Positions 41,644 to 53,763 of a stretch of 64,000 nt of DNA are shown in pieces. The notes under the pieces are model-generated. The model made no database searches, had not been told where the DNA came from, and worked only from the letters and a program-made list of their open reading frames with translations. The position numbers and the translations under genes were made by a program. This DNA is from Alphaproteobacteria bacterium (lineage in GTDB: Bacteria; Planctomycetota; Phycisphaerae; UBA1845), in the NCBI GenBank assembly GCA_028285105.1, contig JANQQE010000014.1:164257-228256 (forward strand). Direction: 5' to 3'. Each line of letters starts with the position of its first letter. Within the stretch, counting starts at the first letter, position 1.

Positions 41644-42456
41644 GTGGCGGCAACGCTCGGAAGATACGGTCGCATTTTGTTCTGCTTCGCGCGCAACGGT
41701 TTGGTGCGCGAGTTGAGCTTTCGCGTGAACTTCCTCGTTACCATCGTCAGCGAAATCCTTTGGCTGGGGATGATGCTGGTGTTCGTGCAGGTGATCTTCA
41801 GGTTCACCAGCAATGTGGACGGCTGGTCAAATCATGAGTACCTGTTTCTGCTGGGCACGCATTTTTTGATTTCCAGCATTTTTGAAGCGTTTTTCTTCGA
41901 CAACCTTCAACGAATCAGTGCGCAGATACGAACCGGCGATCTGGATTTTGTGTTGCTCAAACCAGCCAACACGCAGTTTCTGCTATCGTTGGAGCGTATC
42001 TCGTACACCGCGATCGCCAACATTCCGCTCGGTGTGATCCTGTGTGTGTATGCATTTTCCAAACTGGAAGTCGCGCTAACGTTTCAACACGTAACAATGT
42101 TTCTCGTCCTGGTCTGCAGTGGTGTGATGACGCTGTATTCGCTGATGTTCATGTTCAGCGCCACGAGCGTGTGGCTCATCCGGCAAACCAGCGCATCGCA
42201 CTTTTGGTTTTACCTGACAAGTTGCTCCAAGTACCCAGCCGAAATCTACAAACCGATGGCGCGCGGCGTATTGTGGTTCGCGCTGACGTTCATCTTCCCC
42301 GTACTCATCGTCGCCAACCTGCCAGCCAACGTGATGGTCCGCGTGTTTGAACCGTACCTCGTGGCCTACGCGTTGTTTATCGCAGTGGCACTGTTGCTGA
42401 CGTCGTCGCTCGTTTTCAAATGGGCGCTAAGCAAGTACCGGTCAGCCAGCAGTTGA
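41644..42456 (+). CDS. ABC-2 family permease (PF06182 type), subunit 2
   Basis: The 270-residue integral membrane protein is a second, related permease: VRELSFRVNFLVTIVSEILWLGMML, the ADL-like RTGDLDFVLLKPANTQFLLSLERI segment, and several later hydrophobic segments. The start is the GTG at 41644, three bases after the upstream stop, preceded by GGAGG. The longer frame upstream overlaps the first permease gene and is rejected. The pair presumably forms a heterodimer. Confidence 0.88.
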   Translation: MAATLGRYGRILFCFARNGLVRELSFRVNFLVTIVSEILWLGMMLVFVQVIFRFTSNVDGWSNHEYLFLLGTHFLISSIFEAFFFDNLQRISAQIRTGDLDFVLLKPANTQFLLSLERISYTAIANIPLGVILCVYAFSKLEVALTFQHVTMFLVLVCSGVMTLYSLMFMFSATSVWLIRQTSASHFWFYLTSCSKYPAEIYKPMARGVLWFALTFIFPVLIVANLPANVMVRVFEPYLVAYALFIAVALLLTSSLVFKWALSKYRSASS

Positions 42457-42511
42457 AGTACGATCAAAGCTGACTGACATGGGTGCCCCGCCCTTTCAGG
42501 TTGGGGGACTG

Positions 42512-42590
42512 ATGGAGCCCCTCCATATTGCATGTCTTCTAATGCCAGATCGTGACACTTTCCGTCCCCCATCCTGGAAGGATGGGGGAC
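42512..42590. terminator. Two hairpins between converging genes
   Basis: ATGGAG-CCC-CTCCAT (42512-42526) and a perfect 11-bp stem GTCCCCCATCC / GGATGGGGGAC with a TGGAA loop (42564-42590) lie between the permease and PyrK-like genes that converge here. There is no T tract, so a factor-independent role is not proven; position suggests transcription end from both sides. Confidence 0.5.
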
Positions 42591-42610
42591 CCAACGACCA
42601 AGAAACTCCA

Positions 42611-43573
42611 CTATTCCCAAATGATCTGGCTGCTCGCGAAGATCGGTCCTTCGGTGCAGCATAGGGCGTACCGCCAGTTGCGAGGGCCTTGTGATCGTAA
42701 TGTTACGACGCACGATTGGCATGTTCCCACGCCGCAGGCCATCGATCGCTCCATGCAGATGTAGCATTCGTAGTTGCTCTGTGCACAGAATTCGGAAACG
42801 CCTTGCATCATTCGTTCGGGACCGCACGTGTACACGACTGTCCTACTCTGATCGATTGAGTTGACTCGGGTGTGGGCTTGAAATGCCTCGACGACATTGC
42901 CTTTGAAGCCGAAACTTCCGTCGTCGGTACTGATGATGACGGGCGTGTTGGCTTGTGCAAATTCGGTTGACGTCAAGCGCGCTTCAGCCGCTTGTTCGCA
43001 TGGTGCGGGATTACCGGCATGTTCCAACGGAAGCAGTTCCTTGGTGGTCGATCCGATCAGTGCGGTTGCTGCAATACCTGCATTCGTCAGAGCCTCAGCC
43101 AACCAGAGCAGCGGCGGAATGCCCACGCCTCCGCCGACGAGAAACGCTTTAGGCTTTTCTTGAATGATTGGGAACGCTTGACCAAGTGGACCCAAGACTG
43201 AAATGTGCTGCCCCAATCGTAGGGTGGCCATCCACTCTGTTGCGACACCGACCACGCGATAAATGACATCAATCTCGCAATTCGCGCCGCGTCGCCGCAA
43301 CCCGCCGATGCTGAACGCCCGCGGAAGAAACGGAAGCGCCGGCGTACTCAGACTGGTTTCTTGATCACTTCCATAACCGTCCCCTGTGTGTCGATCGCAA
43401 TCGTCTAATTGCGGAATCGTCTCGGGGCTAAGTTGGACGAACTGACCCGGTCTGGCATCGCCGAAGTCGGGGCAGTTCAGCGTCAATCGATAATGTTCGC
43501 GGCAAATGCGTTGGTGGTTGGTGACGGCGGCGGATGTCAGTTGAAACGTGCTTGGTTTCGGTTGGCCGGACAT
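42611..43573 (-). CDS. pyrK: PyrK-like dihydroorotate dehydrogenase electron-transfer subunit
   Basis: The 320-residue protein is an FAD and 2Fe-2S electron-transfer subunit like PyrK. It has an FAD-binding domain (YRLTLNCPDFGDARPGQFVQL, with LPRAFSIGG), a NAD-type domain (LVGGGVGIPPLLWLAEAL and VVYTCGPERMM), and a C-terminal cysteine cluster CYICMERSMACGVGTCQSCVV followed by ALCCTEGPIF. The 2Fe-2S cluster is thus complete. It should reoxidise a class 1B PyrD with NAD. No pyrD is adjacent. A long insertion (residues about 55-85, polar) is unusual. The convergent permease gene has no functional link. Confidence 0.85.
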   Translation of the reverse strand: MSGQPKPSTFQLTSAAVTNHQRICREHYRLTLNCPDFGDARPGQFVQLSPETIPQLDDCDRHTGDGYGSDQETSLSTPALPFLPRAFSIGGLRRRGANCEIDVIYRVVGVATEWMATLRLGQHISVLGPLGQAFPIIQEKPKAFLVGGGVGIPPLLWLAEALTNAGIAATALIGSTTKELLPLEHAGNPAPCEQAAEARLTSTEFAQANTPVIISTDDGSFGFKGNVVEAFQAHTRVNSIDQSRTVVYTCGPERMMQGVSEFCAQSNYECYICMERSMACGVGTCQSCVVTLRSQGPRNWRYALCCTEGPIFASSQIIWE

Positions 43574-43649
43574 GCCCGACGGTTATCCGCAATTCGGATT
43601 CACCGTCAAGAATGCTCGCGCCAAAAATACAACTTCCCCAAAAATACAA

Positions 43650-43681
43650 CTTCCGGCGCTGGATTATTCCAGCGCCGGAAG
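43650..43681. terminator. Long perfect hairpin with T-rich flank on the minus strand
   Basis: CTTCCGGCGCTGGA pairs with TCCAGCGCCGGAAG (14 bp) around a TTAT loop. Reading the minus strand it is followed by TTGTATTTTTGGGG, so it could terminate transcription toward pyrK. It is also an isolated inverted repeat that could be a mobile-element remnant. Confidence 0.5.
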
Positions 43682-44423
43682 CGCGCCACGGCTAAGTGTA
43701 AAGCCGCAATATCCGTCTGGCCCGACGGTCAAAAATCGCCGCCACATGGCCTGTGAAGTTTTGGAAATCAACGACCGACTATCGAAGGCGACTATAGCCA
43801 TGGGTCAGAAGGCCGTCAACGACCAGAAAAGCTTCGAAGAATTGGCTCCTTTGGATTGCAAATCATTATTTTATAATGCTTTATGAGATTAATTGCGGCG
43901 ACTCGACGTAGCACTCCGGCAGCCGAAATCGCCCCTCCCAGCCCCCTCAAATGCATTGTGTTTTTTTGAAATCTTTCGTCTGTGTCAGCCCCAGCCGCCC
44001 GGACCGGCTAACTGCGGCGGATTGTCCAGACAGTTGGTTTGCCGAATCAATGAAAACGGGCAGGACACCGACAGCTTTCACGGGCGATTTATGGATCAAA
44101 ACGTCGGTTATCTGCCCATGAATTTCGGAGGTGTTTCGTCTAAGTCTGATTCTTCAAATCAGGTCGATTCAGGGTGGCTATGCTTTGCCGGTTGGTCCCG
44201 GTAGTACTTCCCGCCGCATAGCCAGGACGCACCAAAAACCAAGACGGTCCGGATGAACCGAGTGATCCGGGTGAGCTCAAGCATTGCCTGCTTGTAGTCC
44301 ACTCGCCGTACGCGCCAGCGGGGCAGGTCGGGGGGAGTGCGCGAGTCCGATGCCGCCAGAAATGGTGGATGCGCTGCACAACGGCCTGCTCCGCTACTTG
44401 TTTGCGGTCAAAACCGCTTCACG

Positions 44424-44453
44424 TTGACCCCGCAACACCGCAGACCCTACAAT
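44424..44453 (+). promoter_or_regulatory. Sigma-70-like promoter of the zinc-ribbon gene
   Basis: TTGACC (44424-44429) and TACAAT (44448-44453) are separated by 18 bases, close to a consensus promoter. It lies 70 bases upstream of the ATG at 44524. Confidence 0.6.
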
Positions 44454-44523
44454 CCTGCTTTCGCATTTCCAAGCGCGAAAAACGCAAACAGTCCGACTCC
44501 ATCCAACAGGATCATCGCGCACC

Positions 44524-45003
44524 ATGCCTGTCGGCAAAGAACCGAAACTGGGACTGCTCATTGACGCCATCCGCGAGGGCATCCCCGCTACCAAGGCCAG
44601 GCTGCGCGAATGGTACGACACCTGTCGAGACGAACCGATCCTGTTCTGGCACACACCAGCTATTCGCTATATGACCTACGGCATTGTCGCGATCGTCGGT
44701 GCGTTGACGATTTCGTGGTTCGCCGACCTTTGGGCGCCAAATGTCGAAGTTAAAGACCAAGCCACCACCACCGATCATCGGGTGATTTGCACCAACGATG
44801 AATGTACGAAGATGTTCGTGATCGATCGGCCTTTCGGTTTTGACGACTTTCCAGTGACGTGTCCGAAGTGTTCAAAAGAAACAGGTCAATCAGCCCACCG
44901 ATGCAACAGCAAATCTTGCAACGGACGCTGGGTGATTCGGCGTGCGCAGGACGAACGGTATGCCTGTCCGCATTGCAGTGCCGACCTTGGCCCGGTTGAT
45001 TAA
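44524..45003 (+). CDS. Hypothetical membrane protein with zinc-ribbon-like C-terminus
   Basis: The 159-residue protein has one membrane segment (about 48-67, MTYGIVAIVGALTISWFAD) and a C-terminal part with five CxxC-type or single cysteine pairs (CTNDECTK, CPKCS, CNSKSCNG, CPHCS), probably binding zinc in two ribbons. No family is recognised. A strong promoter is upstream, and the L,D-transpeptidase gene follows after a 195-base gap. Confidence 0.65.
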   Translation: MPVGKEPKLGLLIDAIREGIPATKARLREWYDTCRDEPILFWHTPAIRYMTYGIVAIVGALTISWFADLWAPNVEVKDQATTTDHRVICTNDECTKMFVIDRPFGFDDFPVTCPKCSKETGQSAHRCNSKSCNGRWVIRRAQDERYACPHCSADLGPVD

Positions 45004-45198
45004 GCGACTTACAGACAAACATAATTGTTGCATTCTTCGTCGCGCACCGACTGTGAATTTCGCACATCGAATCCCTTGTCATGCGAGTGATTTTTCGTAT
45101 GATTGACCCGGATTGGATCGTCCACCCACCACTCAGTTTTGATCGCCAGTTTGCGGACCCCACCGCTCAAGTCCGCGCTCAGCAAGGAGGCTGACATT

Positions 45199-46302
45199 AT
45201 GGCACTTCGCAACCGAAACGCACCCCGTCATAAAAGAGGCTACAGGTATCGGGGCAATGGCATCTGGATCGCCGGATTCATCATCACTGCCGTCGGTGTC
45301 TGGACTTATTCACAGTTCCTCAGCCCAGTGCTGGAAGACAGCCCCGAAGCCACCGCGAAAACGAACTCTGACTTGGATGATTTGACGGTCGCCAGCGCCG
45401 AAACCAACAAGCGCGGCACCATGCCAAGACTGACCTCAGCCAGGCCCGAAATTTCCGACGGTGGTGCGGGCCGCCATGTTGCAGAGAAAGGCGCCAACCC
45501 GACAGAACAAGCCCTTCCTGAAAACCGGATGCAGCAATCCGAGGAAAATCGCGAGAAAGCGCGGAAGCTTTTCGCCGTTGGCATGCAGGAAAGTCAAAAC
45601 GGCGATTTGGTTGCCGCTCGCGAACACCTGACCGATGCCGTCAAGCATGGGTTGTCGCGCGATCAGTTGATCGAAGCACGGGCCGCTCTGACGCGAATCG
45701 GTAATGAAACGATTTTCGGCCCTGCGATTATCGATGGCGATCCGTTTGTTTCACGGTACACGATCAAGGCGGGCGATCTGCTCAGCAAGATTGCGACTCA
45801 ATATTCAGTAACGGACGACTTTCTCGCGACGATTAACGGCATCGCCAATAAAAACCGCATTCGCGTCGGGCAAAACATCAAGGTCGTACACGGCCCCTTC
45901 CATGCCAAGATCGATCCGACAACGTTCAGCATGGACATCTACCTGAAGGAAACCTTTGTTCGTCACTACAAGGTCGGACTCGGCGAACACGGCTCAACGC
46001 CCCCGGGCAAATGGCGCGTGGGCGAGAAACTCGAAAACCCGACGTACCACCCGCCACGCGGTGGGAAGATTGTCCTCGCCGATGATCCCGAAAATCCGCT
46101 GGGCGAACGCTGGATTCAACTGGTTGGTATTGCCGGAAAAGCCGTCGGCCAACAGAGCTATGGCATCCACGGAACCATCGAGCCAGAATCCATCGGCCGC
46201 AACAAATCCATGGGCTGCGTCCGCATGCACAACGAAGACGTCGCCGAAGTATTCACGTATCTGGCCCGCAACAAATCCATCGTCGACATCTTTGAAGAGT
46301 AG
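45199..46302 (+). CDS. LysM L,D-transpeptidase (YkuD domain)
   Basis: The 367-residue protein has a basic start, one membrane helix (about 18-38, IWIAGFIITAVGVWTYSQF), a Ser/Thr-rich linker and a helical stretch (REKARKLFAVGMQESQNGDL). A LysM domain follows (YTIKAGDLLSKIATQYSVTDDF, VGQNIKVV) and then the YkuD domain. The catalytic histidine and cysteine (C340) are in GIHGT and SMGCVRM. It should crosslink peptidoglycan by 3-3 bonds or attach proteins to it, in the periplasm. The start at 45199 is chosen for AAGGAGG. It is followed by ligA after 75 bases. Confidence 0.93.
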   Translation: MALRNRNAPRHKRGYRYRGNGIWIAGFIITAVGVWTYSQFLSPVLEDSPEATAKTNSDLDDLTVASAETNKRGTMPRLTSARPEISDGGAGRHVAEKGANPTEQALPENRMQQSEENREKARKLFAVGMQESQNGDLVAAREHLTDAVKHGLSRDQLIEARAALTRIGNETIFGPAIIDGDPFVSRYTIKAGDLLSKIATQYSVTDDFLATINGIANKNRIRVGQNIKVVHGPFHAKIDPTTFSMDIYLKETFVRHYKVGLGEHGSTPPGKWRVGEKLENPTYHPPRGGKIVLADDPENPLGERWIQLVGIAGKAVGQQSYGIHGTIEPESIGRNKSMGCVRMHNEDVAEVFTYLARNKSIVDIFEE

Positions 46303-46359
46303 CCGCAAGATTGTCAAAAAGAGCGGCTCCCCGTTGACGGTTTATCATCGCATCGTTGA

Positions 46360-48393
<2,034 letters not shown>

Positions 48394-48529
48394 GGCACGG
48401 GGCCTATTTCAAAAACCCCTATATGCAAGCCCTTAACACCCACGTTGCCCCTCCTTGTACCCATCGCTACAATGCCGCGTTCATTCTTTTTAATCTTCGA
48501 TTTTTGCGAGAATCTTCTCTGGAGTCGTC

Positions 48530-49288
48530 ATGAAAATCCTCGTCACCGTCAAGCCCGTCGCCGATCCAAACACGCCGCCGGCAGCCTGGATCGAATCCGA
48601 ACAGGGCAAGAGCGGTTCTGTCAATTACGTTGCCAACTACTTCGACCTGATCGCAGTCGAGCAGGCGATTCAATTCAAGGACATGGGCGTCGATGACATC
48701 TGCGTCGTCTCGGTCACCGATGAATCGAAGATGGCCCAAGTGCGTTCGGCAATCGCCATGGGCGCCAACCGCGCTACGTTGATCGATCCGGAAGATCGCC
48801 AGCTCGGTGCCTACCAGTTAGCCGCAGCGATCGCGCAAGTGGTCAAGAAGGAAGAACCCGCGTTCGTTCTCATGGGTAAGCAAGCGACCGATGACGACGC
48901 TTCGCAGGTGGGCCCGATTCTCGCGGGGATTCTCGGTTGGCCGCAGGCGACGTTTGTGTCGCAGATCGAATTCAATGACGACAAATCGCGCGTAAAGGTT
49001 GGTCGTGAAACCGACGAAGGTGTCGAAGTACTCGATGTCAAGTTGCCAGCCGTCATCACCTGCGACCTCCGCCTGAACGAACCGCGCTATGCCACATTGC
49101 CCAACCTGATCAAAAGCAAGAAAGCCCCAATGGAGCGCTTGAGATTCAGTGAGTTGGGCATCGAGAACGACGCCCGCGTTACGGTCGAAGGCTACAGCCT
49201 TCCACAAGGCCGAAGCGGAGAAGCCAAAATGGTCGCCGATGCGAATGAGTTGGTGGCCACGCTGAAAGAAATGAAGCTCGTCGACTAG
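48530..49288 (+). CDS. etfB: Electron transfer flavoprotein, beta subunit
   Basis: The 252-residue protein matches EtfB: ILVTVKPVADP at the start, GVDDICVVSV, MGANRATLID, and the VLMGKQATDDDASQVGPILAGILGWPQATFV signature. With EtfA it carries electrons from acyl-CoA and other dehydrogenases to the quinone pool, binding AMP in this subunit. GGAG precedes the ATG. It is followed by etfA after 45 bases in the same direction, so they are an operon. Confidence 0.96.
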   Translation: MKILVTVKPVADPNTPPAAWIESEQGKSGSVNYVANYFDLIAVEQAIQFKDMGVDDICVVSVTDESKMAQVRSAIAMGANRATLIDPEDRQLGAYQLAAAIAQVVKKEEPAFVLMGKQATDDDASQVGPILAGILGWPQATFVSQIEFNDDKSRVKVGRETDEGVEVLDVKLPAVITCDLRLNEPRYATLPNLIKSKKAPMERLRFSELGIENDARVTVEGYSLPQGRSGEAKMVADANELVATLKEMKLVD

Positions 49289-49333
49289 CGACTGCGCATT
49301 CAAGAATCTCAAAAAGCAAATGGAGCCATTGAA

Positions 49334-50287
49334 GTGAAAATCCTCGTCGTCGCTGAAATGCAACTGGGCAAACTCAAACCGTCCAACCGCGCCACCATCC
49401 GAATGGCACAGGACCTTGCCGCTCAAGACGGCGGTGCGTTTTCAATGGTTTTGGTCGGCCACCAACTGGGCGATGCAGTTGGCGAATTGAACAAGTTCGG
49501 TGCGGAAACGCTATACACCATCGATGCACCGGCATTTGAACACTACCTTGCCGATACGCTTTCCGATGCCATTTGCAAACTCGTCAAGGAACACGGATTC
49601 GATCGTGTGCTGGGTGGCGAGGCAACGACCGCTCGCGACTTCTTCCCGAGGCTGGCAGGCGCGCTCGATGCCGGAATGTGTCGCGGCGTCTCAGCCTTGA
49701 CGCAGATTGATGGCGCAACGTGTTATCAGCGGCCGGTGTTTTCAGGGATGGCCCTTCGCACCGAACGCATCCACTCGCCAATTCATTTGGTTACCGTCGA
49801 TCCAACCGCAATGGGCGAACCTAACGAGGGCGGTGCGGGTGAAGTCGTATCTTTCGATGCCGGTGTATCAGCCAACGAAAACGTGAAATTTGCAGAACTC
49901 CAGCGCGCCGCATCTGAACGCCCGGACCTCAGCGTCGCCGATCGAGTCGTCGGTGCGGGCCGCGGTATCAAGTCGGCAGACTATCTCGATACGATCGGCA
50001 AACTCGCCGACAAACTGGGAGCAGCCGTCGGAGCAACCCGTGCGGTTGTCGATGCGGGTTGGCTACCCAACGAATTCCAAGTCGGCCAAACCGGTAAAGC
50101 CATCGCTCCGAAGCTCTACATAGCAATAGGCATCAGCGGAGCCGTCCAACACGCAGCCGGCATCCGAGGCGCAAAGACCATAGTAGCCATCAACAAAGAC
50201 GCCGAAGCCCCAATCTTCAAGATAGCAGACATAGGCCTCGTCGCCGATCTGTTCGATGTTGTCCCACAAATCATTGAAAACCTGTGA
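49334..50287 (+). CDS. etfA: Electron transfer flavoprotein, alpha subunit
   Basis: The 317-residue protein matches EtfA: an N-terminal ETF domain ([16 protein letters not shown]), and the FAD-binding C-terminal domain ([64 protein letters not shown]). It binds FAD and accepts electrons from dehydrogenases. It starts with GTG preceded by GGAG. It is the second gene of the etf operon. No dehydrogenase is adjacent, so the electron source is unknown. Confidence 0.96.
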   Translation: MKILVVAEMQLGKLKPSNRATIRMAQDLAAQDGGAFSMVLVGHQLGDAVGELNKFGAETLYTIDAPAFEHYLADTLSDAICKLVKEHGFDRVLGGEATTARDFFPRLAGALDAGMCRGVSALTQIDGATCYQRPVFSGMALRTERIHSPIHLVTVDPTAMGEPNEGGAGEVVSFDAGVSANENVKFAELQRAASERPDLSVADRVVGAGRGIKSADYLDTIGKLADKLGAAVGATRAVVDAGWLPNEFQVGQTGKAIAPKLYIAIGISGAVQHAAGIRGAKTIVAINKDAEAPIFKIADIGLVADLFDVVPQIIENL

Positions 50288-50415
50288 TCATCGGTGCGCA
50301 TTCGCGATGTTCAGATAAAACGTGAGCAGAACAGCGCCAGCAATCCTACCGTACGCTGTAGAGTTTGAAGGCTTCGGCAAATTGAGTATTCTCGGCGTGC
50401 GAAGGAGGTATAATC

Positions 50416-51423
50416 GTGGTCCAACACTGGGTCTTCATGTTCATTGTGCTATCGCTGGGGTTGCTCACTTCTAGCATTGCCCGTGCGGAATGGGATAAAG
50501 CGATCGCGAGCGACGGAGTTGAGATCCACTTTGAAGCGATAGGAAAAGGAATTCCATTGTTTCTAATCGCAGGTGGGCCGGGTGCTGATTCCGATCGGTT
50601 TCGCTATACACATATTCTTCTGCAGCCATGCGCTCGCTTGGTGTTTGTCGATAATCGCGGTCGCGGCAAGTCTGTCATTTCAGAAGGCCAGAATGTCGAA
50701 TACTCACTCGAAAAAGATGTCGATGACATTGAAGCCGTCAGACAGAAATTGGGAACCTCAAAAATCGTGGTCTTGGGTCATTCCTATGGATCAATGGTCG
50801 CCCTCGCATACGCCGCAAAGTATCCCGAACATGCCTTGGCAGTCATTTCTGTTTCAGGGTGTCACGGTGCTACCGTCTTACAGGAAAGAAATATCGAGTT
50901 GGTCAAGCAACATCTCGAACGCCATTACCCCGAGAAATGGAAGAAAGTAGTTAAACTGCATGACGCCGGGCATTCAACCGGGCAAGAACCACTTGCGTCG
51001 ATGTTTCGGGACCTCAATGAGTTGCTTCTTTTCAACCCAGAGAGCGATTGGCGACTATATCCGCAGTTACAAAGAAAAGACGACCCTCTTGAATTCAAAT
51101 TCAATCGCGGAGTTTATCTCGCGATGATTGGCCCCGATCCTGAGTGGAAAGTGGAAGGTACGCTGGCTGGTGTGGAACTGTTGCCAAGGCTTAAGAATTA
51201 CACAGGTTCCGCGCTGATCATTGGCGGCCGTCATGACCGTATCGCTCCTCCGTTAAATCAAGTCGAAATCGCCGAGGCGTTGACCAAGAGTCAGTTGGTT
51301 ATTTTTGAAAAGAGCTCTCATTCTCCATCCGTAGAAGAGCCACTCCGCTTCATTAGAGTCGTCACTGAATTCCTTGAAGCGTTGCCCGATGACGAATACC
51401 GCATACCAAACAGTGAATCATGA
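50416..51423 (+). CDS. Secreted alpha/beta hydrolase
   Basis: The 335-residue protein has a signal peptide (LGLLTSSIARA, cut near residue 24) and the alpha/beta hydrolase fold. The nucleophile is in LGHSYGSMVA (S around 119), the oxyanion region in IAGGPGADS, DNRGRGKS is of the prolyl aminopeptidase type, and the acid/His are in GGRHDRIAPP and SSHSPSVEEP. Prolyl-iminopeptidase-like activity is possible but not proven. GTG start preceded by AAGGAGG. The codon usage is somewhat AT-richer than the neighbours, hinting at a later acquisition. Confidence 0.82.
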   Translation: MVQHWVFMFIVLSLGLLTSSIARAEWDKAIASDGVEIHFEAIGKGIPLFLIAGGPGADSDRFRYTHILLQPCARLVFVDNRGRGKSVISEGQNVEYSLEKDVDDIEAVRQKLGTSKIVVLGHSYGSMVALAYAAKYPEHALAVISVSGCHGATVLQERNIELVKQHLERHYPEKWKKVVKLHDAGHSTGQEPLASMFRDLNELLLFNPESDWRLYPQLQRKDDPLEFKFNRGVYLAMIGPDPEWKVEGTLAGVELLPRLKNYTGSALIIGGRHDRIAPPLNQVEIAEALTKSQLVIFEKSSHSPSVEEPLRFIRVVTEFLEALPDDEYRIPNSES

Positions 51424-51531
51424 ATCAAATGTGAAAGAATAACATGTGATTAATCGTGGAAAGAGCGACAAGCTAACCAACTCCAATTCAAGCAGAAACT
51501 GTTGATGAGTTCTACATCGCGCTTGCTGGCA

Positions 51532-53331
51532 CTATTTACGGCGGATGCGCTTGCGTTCGCTTTCTTTCAGGATGCGTTTGCGCAGGCGAAGGGCGTCGGG
51601 GGTGACTTCGACGTATTCGTCGTCTTCGATGAATTCGAGGGCCATCTCCAGCGTCATCTCGCGCGGTGGTTTTAGTACGACTGTCTTGTCGCTGCCAGCC
51701 GCCCGCATGTTGGTTAGTTTCTTTTCGCGGGCTACGTTGACGGGTAGGTCGTTTTCGCGGCAGTGTTCGCCGATGACCTGACCTTCGTAGACAGAATCGC
51801 GCGGGGCGATAAAAAAGCTGCCGCGGTCGGCCAGGTTTTGCAGGGCGTAGGCGGTGGCTTGGCCCGGTTCGCTGGCCATCAACACGCCGTTGGCGCGCCC
51901 CGGGATCGACCCTCTGAAGAATTCGTACTCATAAAAGTTGTGGTGCATGATCGCCGTACCGTTTGTGGCTGTCAGCAGGCGATTGCGCAGTCCGATTAGC
52001 CCGCGGGCTGGCACCGTGAACTCGACTTGTGTGCGCGATTCCTGGGCGTCCATGTTGCGACAGATTCCGCGACGCGGGCCCATCATTTCCATCACCGGTC
52101 CGACGTGTTCATTGGGCACATCGATGACACACAGTTCGATCGGTTCGGTTTTCTTGTCGTTGAGTTCGCGGTAGATCACACGCGGTTTGCCGATGGTCAG
52201 TTCAAAGCCCTCGCGACGCATGTTCTCGATCAGGATGGAAAGGTGGAGCATGCCTCTGCCGGAAACTAGAAACTCCTCAGGCGATGCACCCTGTTCAACA
52301 CGCAGTGAGACATTCGATTGCAATTCTCGATCGAGACGGTCGCGGATCTGGCGACTTGTGAGGAACTGCCCGCTTTGTCCGGCAAATGGCGACGAATTAA
52401 CGCCGAACGTCATGTTGAGCGTGGGTTCGTCGATGTTGACAATGGGAAGTGGCATCGGGTTTTCGAGGTCGGCGATGGTGTTTCCGATATCGACACTCTT
52501 GACGCCCACCACAGCGCAGATGTCACCAGCGGAAACGCTGTCTACTCTGGAACGCCCCAGTCCATCGAATGCGTAAAGTTCCGCAACGCGCTCTTTGGCT
52601 TGCGTACCGTCGCGGTGAATCACCATGACATCCGTACCGGATTTGAGCGTACCGCCAAAGACACGGCCAATCCCGATGCGGCCGACATAGTCGTTGTAAT
52701 CGAGCGTCGTAATAAGCATTTGCAACGCTGCATTCGGGTCTGACGTTGGTGCAGGCACATGGTCGAGAATCATGTCGAACAATGCGTTGATGTTGTCGGG
52801 GATGTGATCGAGATCGCGCGTTGCAAATCCTTTGACGCCGGAAGCGTAGACCGTTGGAAAATCCAGCGCTTCGTCGTCCGCACCGAGTTCGATGAACAGG
52901 TCGAGTACTTCGTCATGAACTTCGTCCGGGCGGGCGTCGGGGCGGTCGATTTTGTTGATGACGACCACCGGCCGCAGGTGCGCTTCAAACGCTTTGCGAA
53001 GTACGAAACGGGTTTGTGGCATCGGTCCTTCGAACGCATCGACCAGCAGCAGACATCCGTCGGCCATCTTGAGGACGCGCTCAACCTCGCCGCCGAAGTC
53101 GGCGTGTCCAGGCGTGTCGATGATGTTGATCTTCGTACCCTTGTAACTGATGGCGATGTTCTTCGACGTGATGGTGATACCGCGCTCGCGCTCGAGATCG
53201 TTGGAGTCGAGGATGCGTTCGCCAGTGAGTTGGGCGTCCCGAAATTGCCCGCATTGGCGAAGCATTTGATCGACCAGCGTGGTCTTGCCGTGGTCAACGT
53301 GGGCGATAATCGCCAGGTTTCTAATCTGCAT
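51532..53331 (-). CDS. typA: TypA/BipA ribosome-associated GTPase
   Basis: The 599-residue GTPase binds ribosomes and helps assembly or translation under stress. G motifs: [10 protein letters not shown] (G1), the switch region with [18 protein letters not shown] (G3), [10 protein letters not shown] (G4). The C-terminal part has the EF-G-like domains with the YPVARGLI-type loop and [14 protein letters not shown]. The start at 53331 puts [16 protein letters not shown] at the N-terminus as in the family; the upstream frame is rejected. It is on its own. Confidence 0.96.
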   Translation of the reverse strand: MQIRNLAIIAHVDHGKTTLVDQMLRQCGQFRDAQLTGERILDSNDLERERGITITSKNIAISYKGTKINIIDTPGHADFGGEVERVLKMADGCLLLVDAFEGPMPQTRFVLRKAFEAHLRPVVVINKIDRPDARPDEVHDEVLDLFIELGADDEALDFPTVYASGVKGFATRDLDHIPDNINALFDMILDHVPAPTSDPNAALQMLITTLDYNDYVGRIGIGRVFGGTLKSGTDVMVIHRDGTQAKERVAELYAFDGLGRSRVDSVSAGDICAVVGVKSVDIGNTIADLENPMPLPIVNIDEPTLNMTFGVNSSPFAGQSGQFLTSRQIRDRLDRELQSNVSLRVEQGASPEEFLVSGRGMLHLSILIENMRREGFELTIGKPRVIYRELNDKKTEPIELCVIDVPNEHVGPVMEMMGPRRGICRNMDAQESRTQVEFTVPARGLIGLRNRLLTATNGTAIMHHNFYEYEFFRGSIPGRANGVLMASEPGQATAYALQNLADRGSFFIAPRDSVYEGQVIGEHCRENDLPVNVAREKKLTNMRAAGSDKTVVLKPPREMTLEMALEFIEDDEYVEVTPDALRLRKRILKESERKRIRRK

Positions 53332-53454
53332 AACTTGTTTCACAGTATGGGTTTGGGCTTGACTCTGCCCCGCCGATCGCAGCCAGGTCGCAGGTGTTTC
53401 CCGGGCGGCATCATAGCGAGTTCGCAATAAAAAACAGCCAACGGCGATTGGGTG

Positions 53455-53763
53455 CTAGTTGGTATCGGTCTTGGGCGGCTGGGCGTCGGTGTCTGACGTC
53501 GGATTGTTGATCTCCGCGAGGATGCGCTGGGCGTCAGATGAAACCAGACGGGTCAATCTGTTTTGAACGCGGATGTCGAGTTTGCGGGCAGTTTCGACAA
53601 CCTGTCTCGGTTTGAGGCCCCACTGTCTGGCCCACTCGTAAACCTTCTGGTTTGCTGGATTGACGGGATCGGTTCTTGAAGAATGGGCGGTGGCATTGTG
53701 CGACTGCGATTCTTTTGGGGCGTTGCTCATCGCTTCATTCTCTGTCTTTTCTTCGGTAGTCAC
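53455..53763 (-). CDS. Stand-alone IF-2 N-domain-like protein
   Basis: The 102-residue protein is mainly polar, with an N-terminal Ser/Asn/Thr-rich part and one domain at about 39-85 (VYEWARQWGLKPRQVVETARKLDIRVQNRLTRLVSSDAQRI). It resembles the N-terminal domain of translation initiation factor IF-2 (VYELAKELG.....), which binds nucleic acid or other factors. A full IF-2 is not present here. The GTG at 53763 is supported by GGGAGGT seven bases upstream; it overlaps the 3' end of moaC by 29 bases in another frame. Confidence 0.65.
   Translation of the reverse strand: MTTEEKTENEAMSNAPKESQSHNATAHSSRTDPVNPANQKVYEWARQWGLKPRQVVETARKLDIRVQNRLTRLVSSDAQRILAEINNPTSDTDAQPPKTDTN

Larger units (their letters stand above)
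43574..44523. other. Gene-poor intergenic region, 950 bases
   Basis: No convincing gene was found in this 950-base stretch. Open frames at 43548-43886 and 43893-44204 (+) have no ribosome site or family similarity. It contains a direct repeat of about 17 bases (AAAAATACAACTTCC occurring twice near 43623-43654), a long perfect hairpin (separate entry) and the promoter of the next gene. It may be a regulatory or decayed region. Confidence 0.45.

Noticed and set aside
42611..43573. Phenol hydroxylase or cytochrome P450 reductase instead of PyrK
   Set aside because: The C-terminal cysteine pattern (C..C with MACGVGTC) is that of PyrK-type subunits.
43548..44204. Two plus-strand open frames (112 and 103 codons) in the gene-poor stretch
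   Set aside because: They have no start signals, run through the perfect hairpin and have a composition unlike neighbouring genes.
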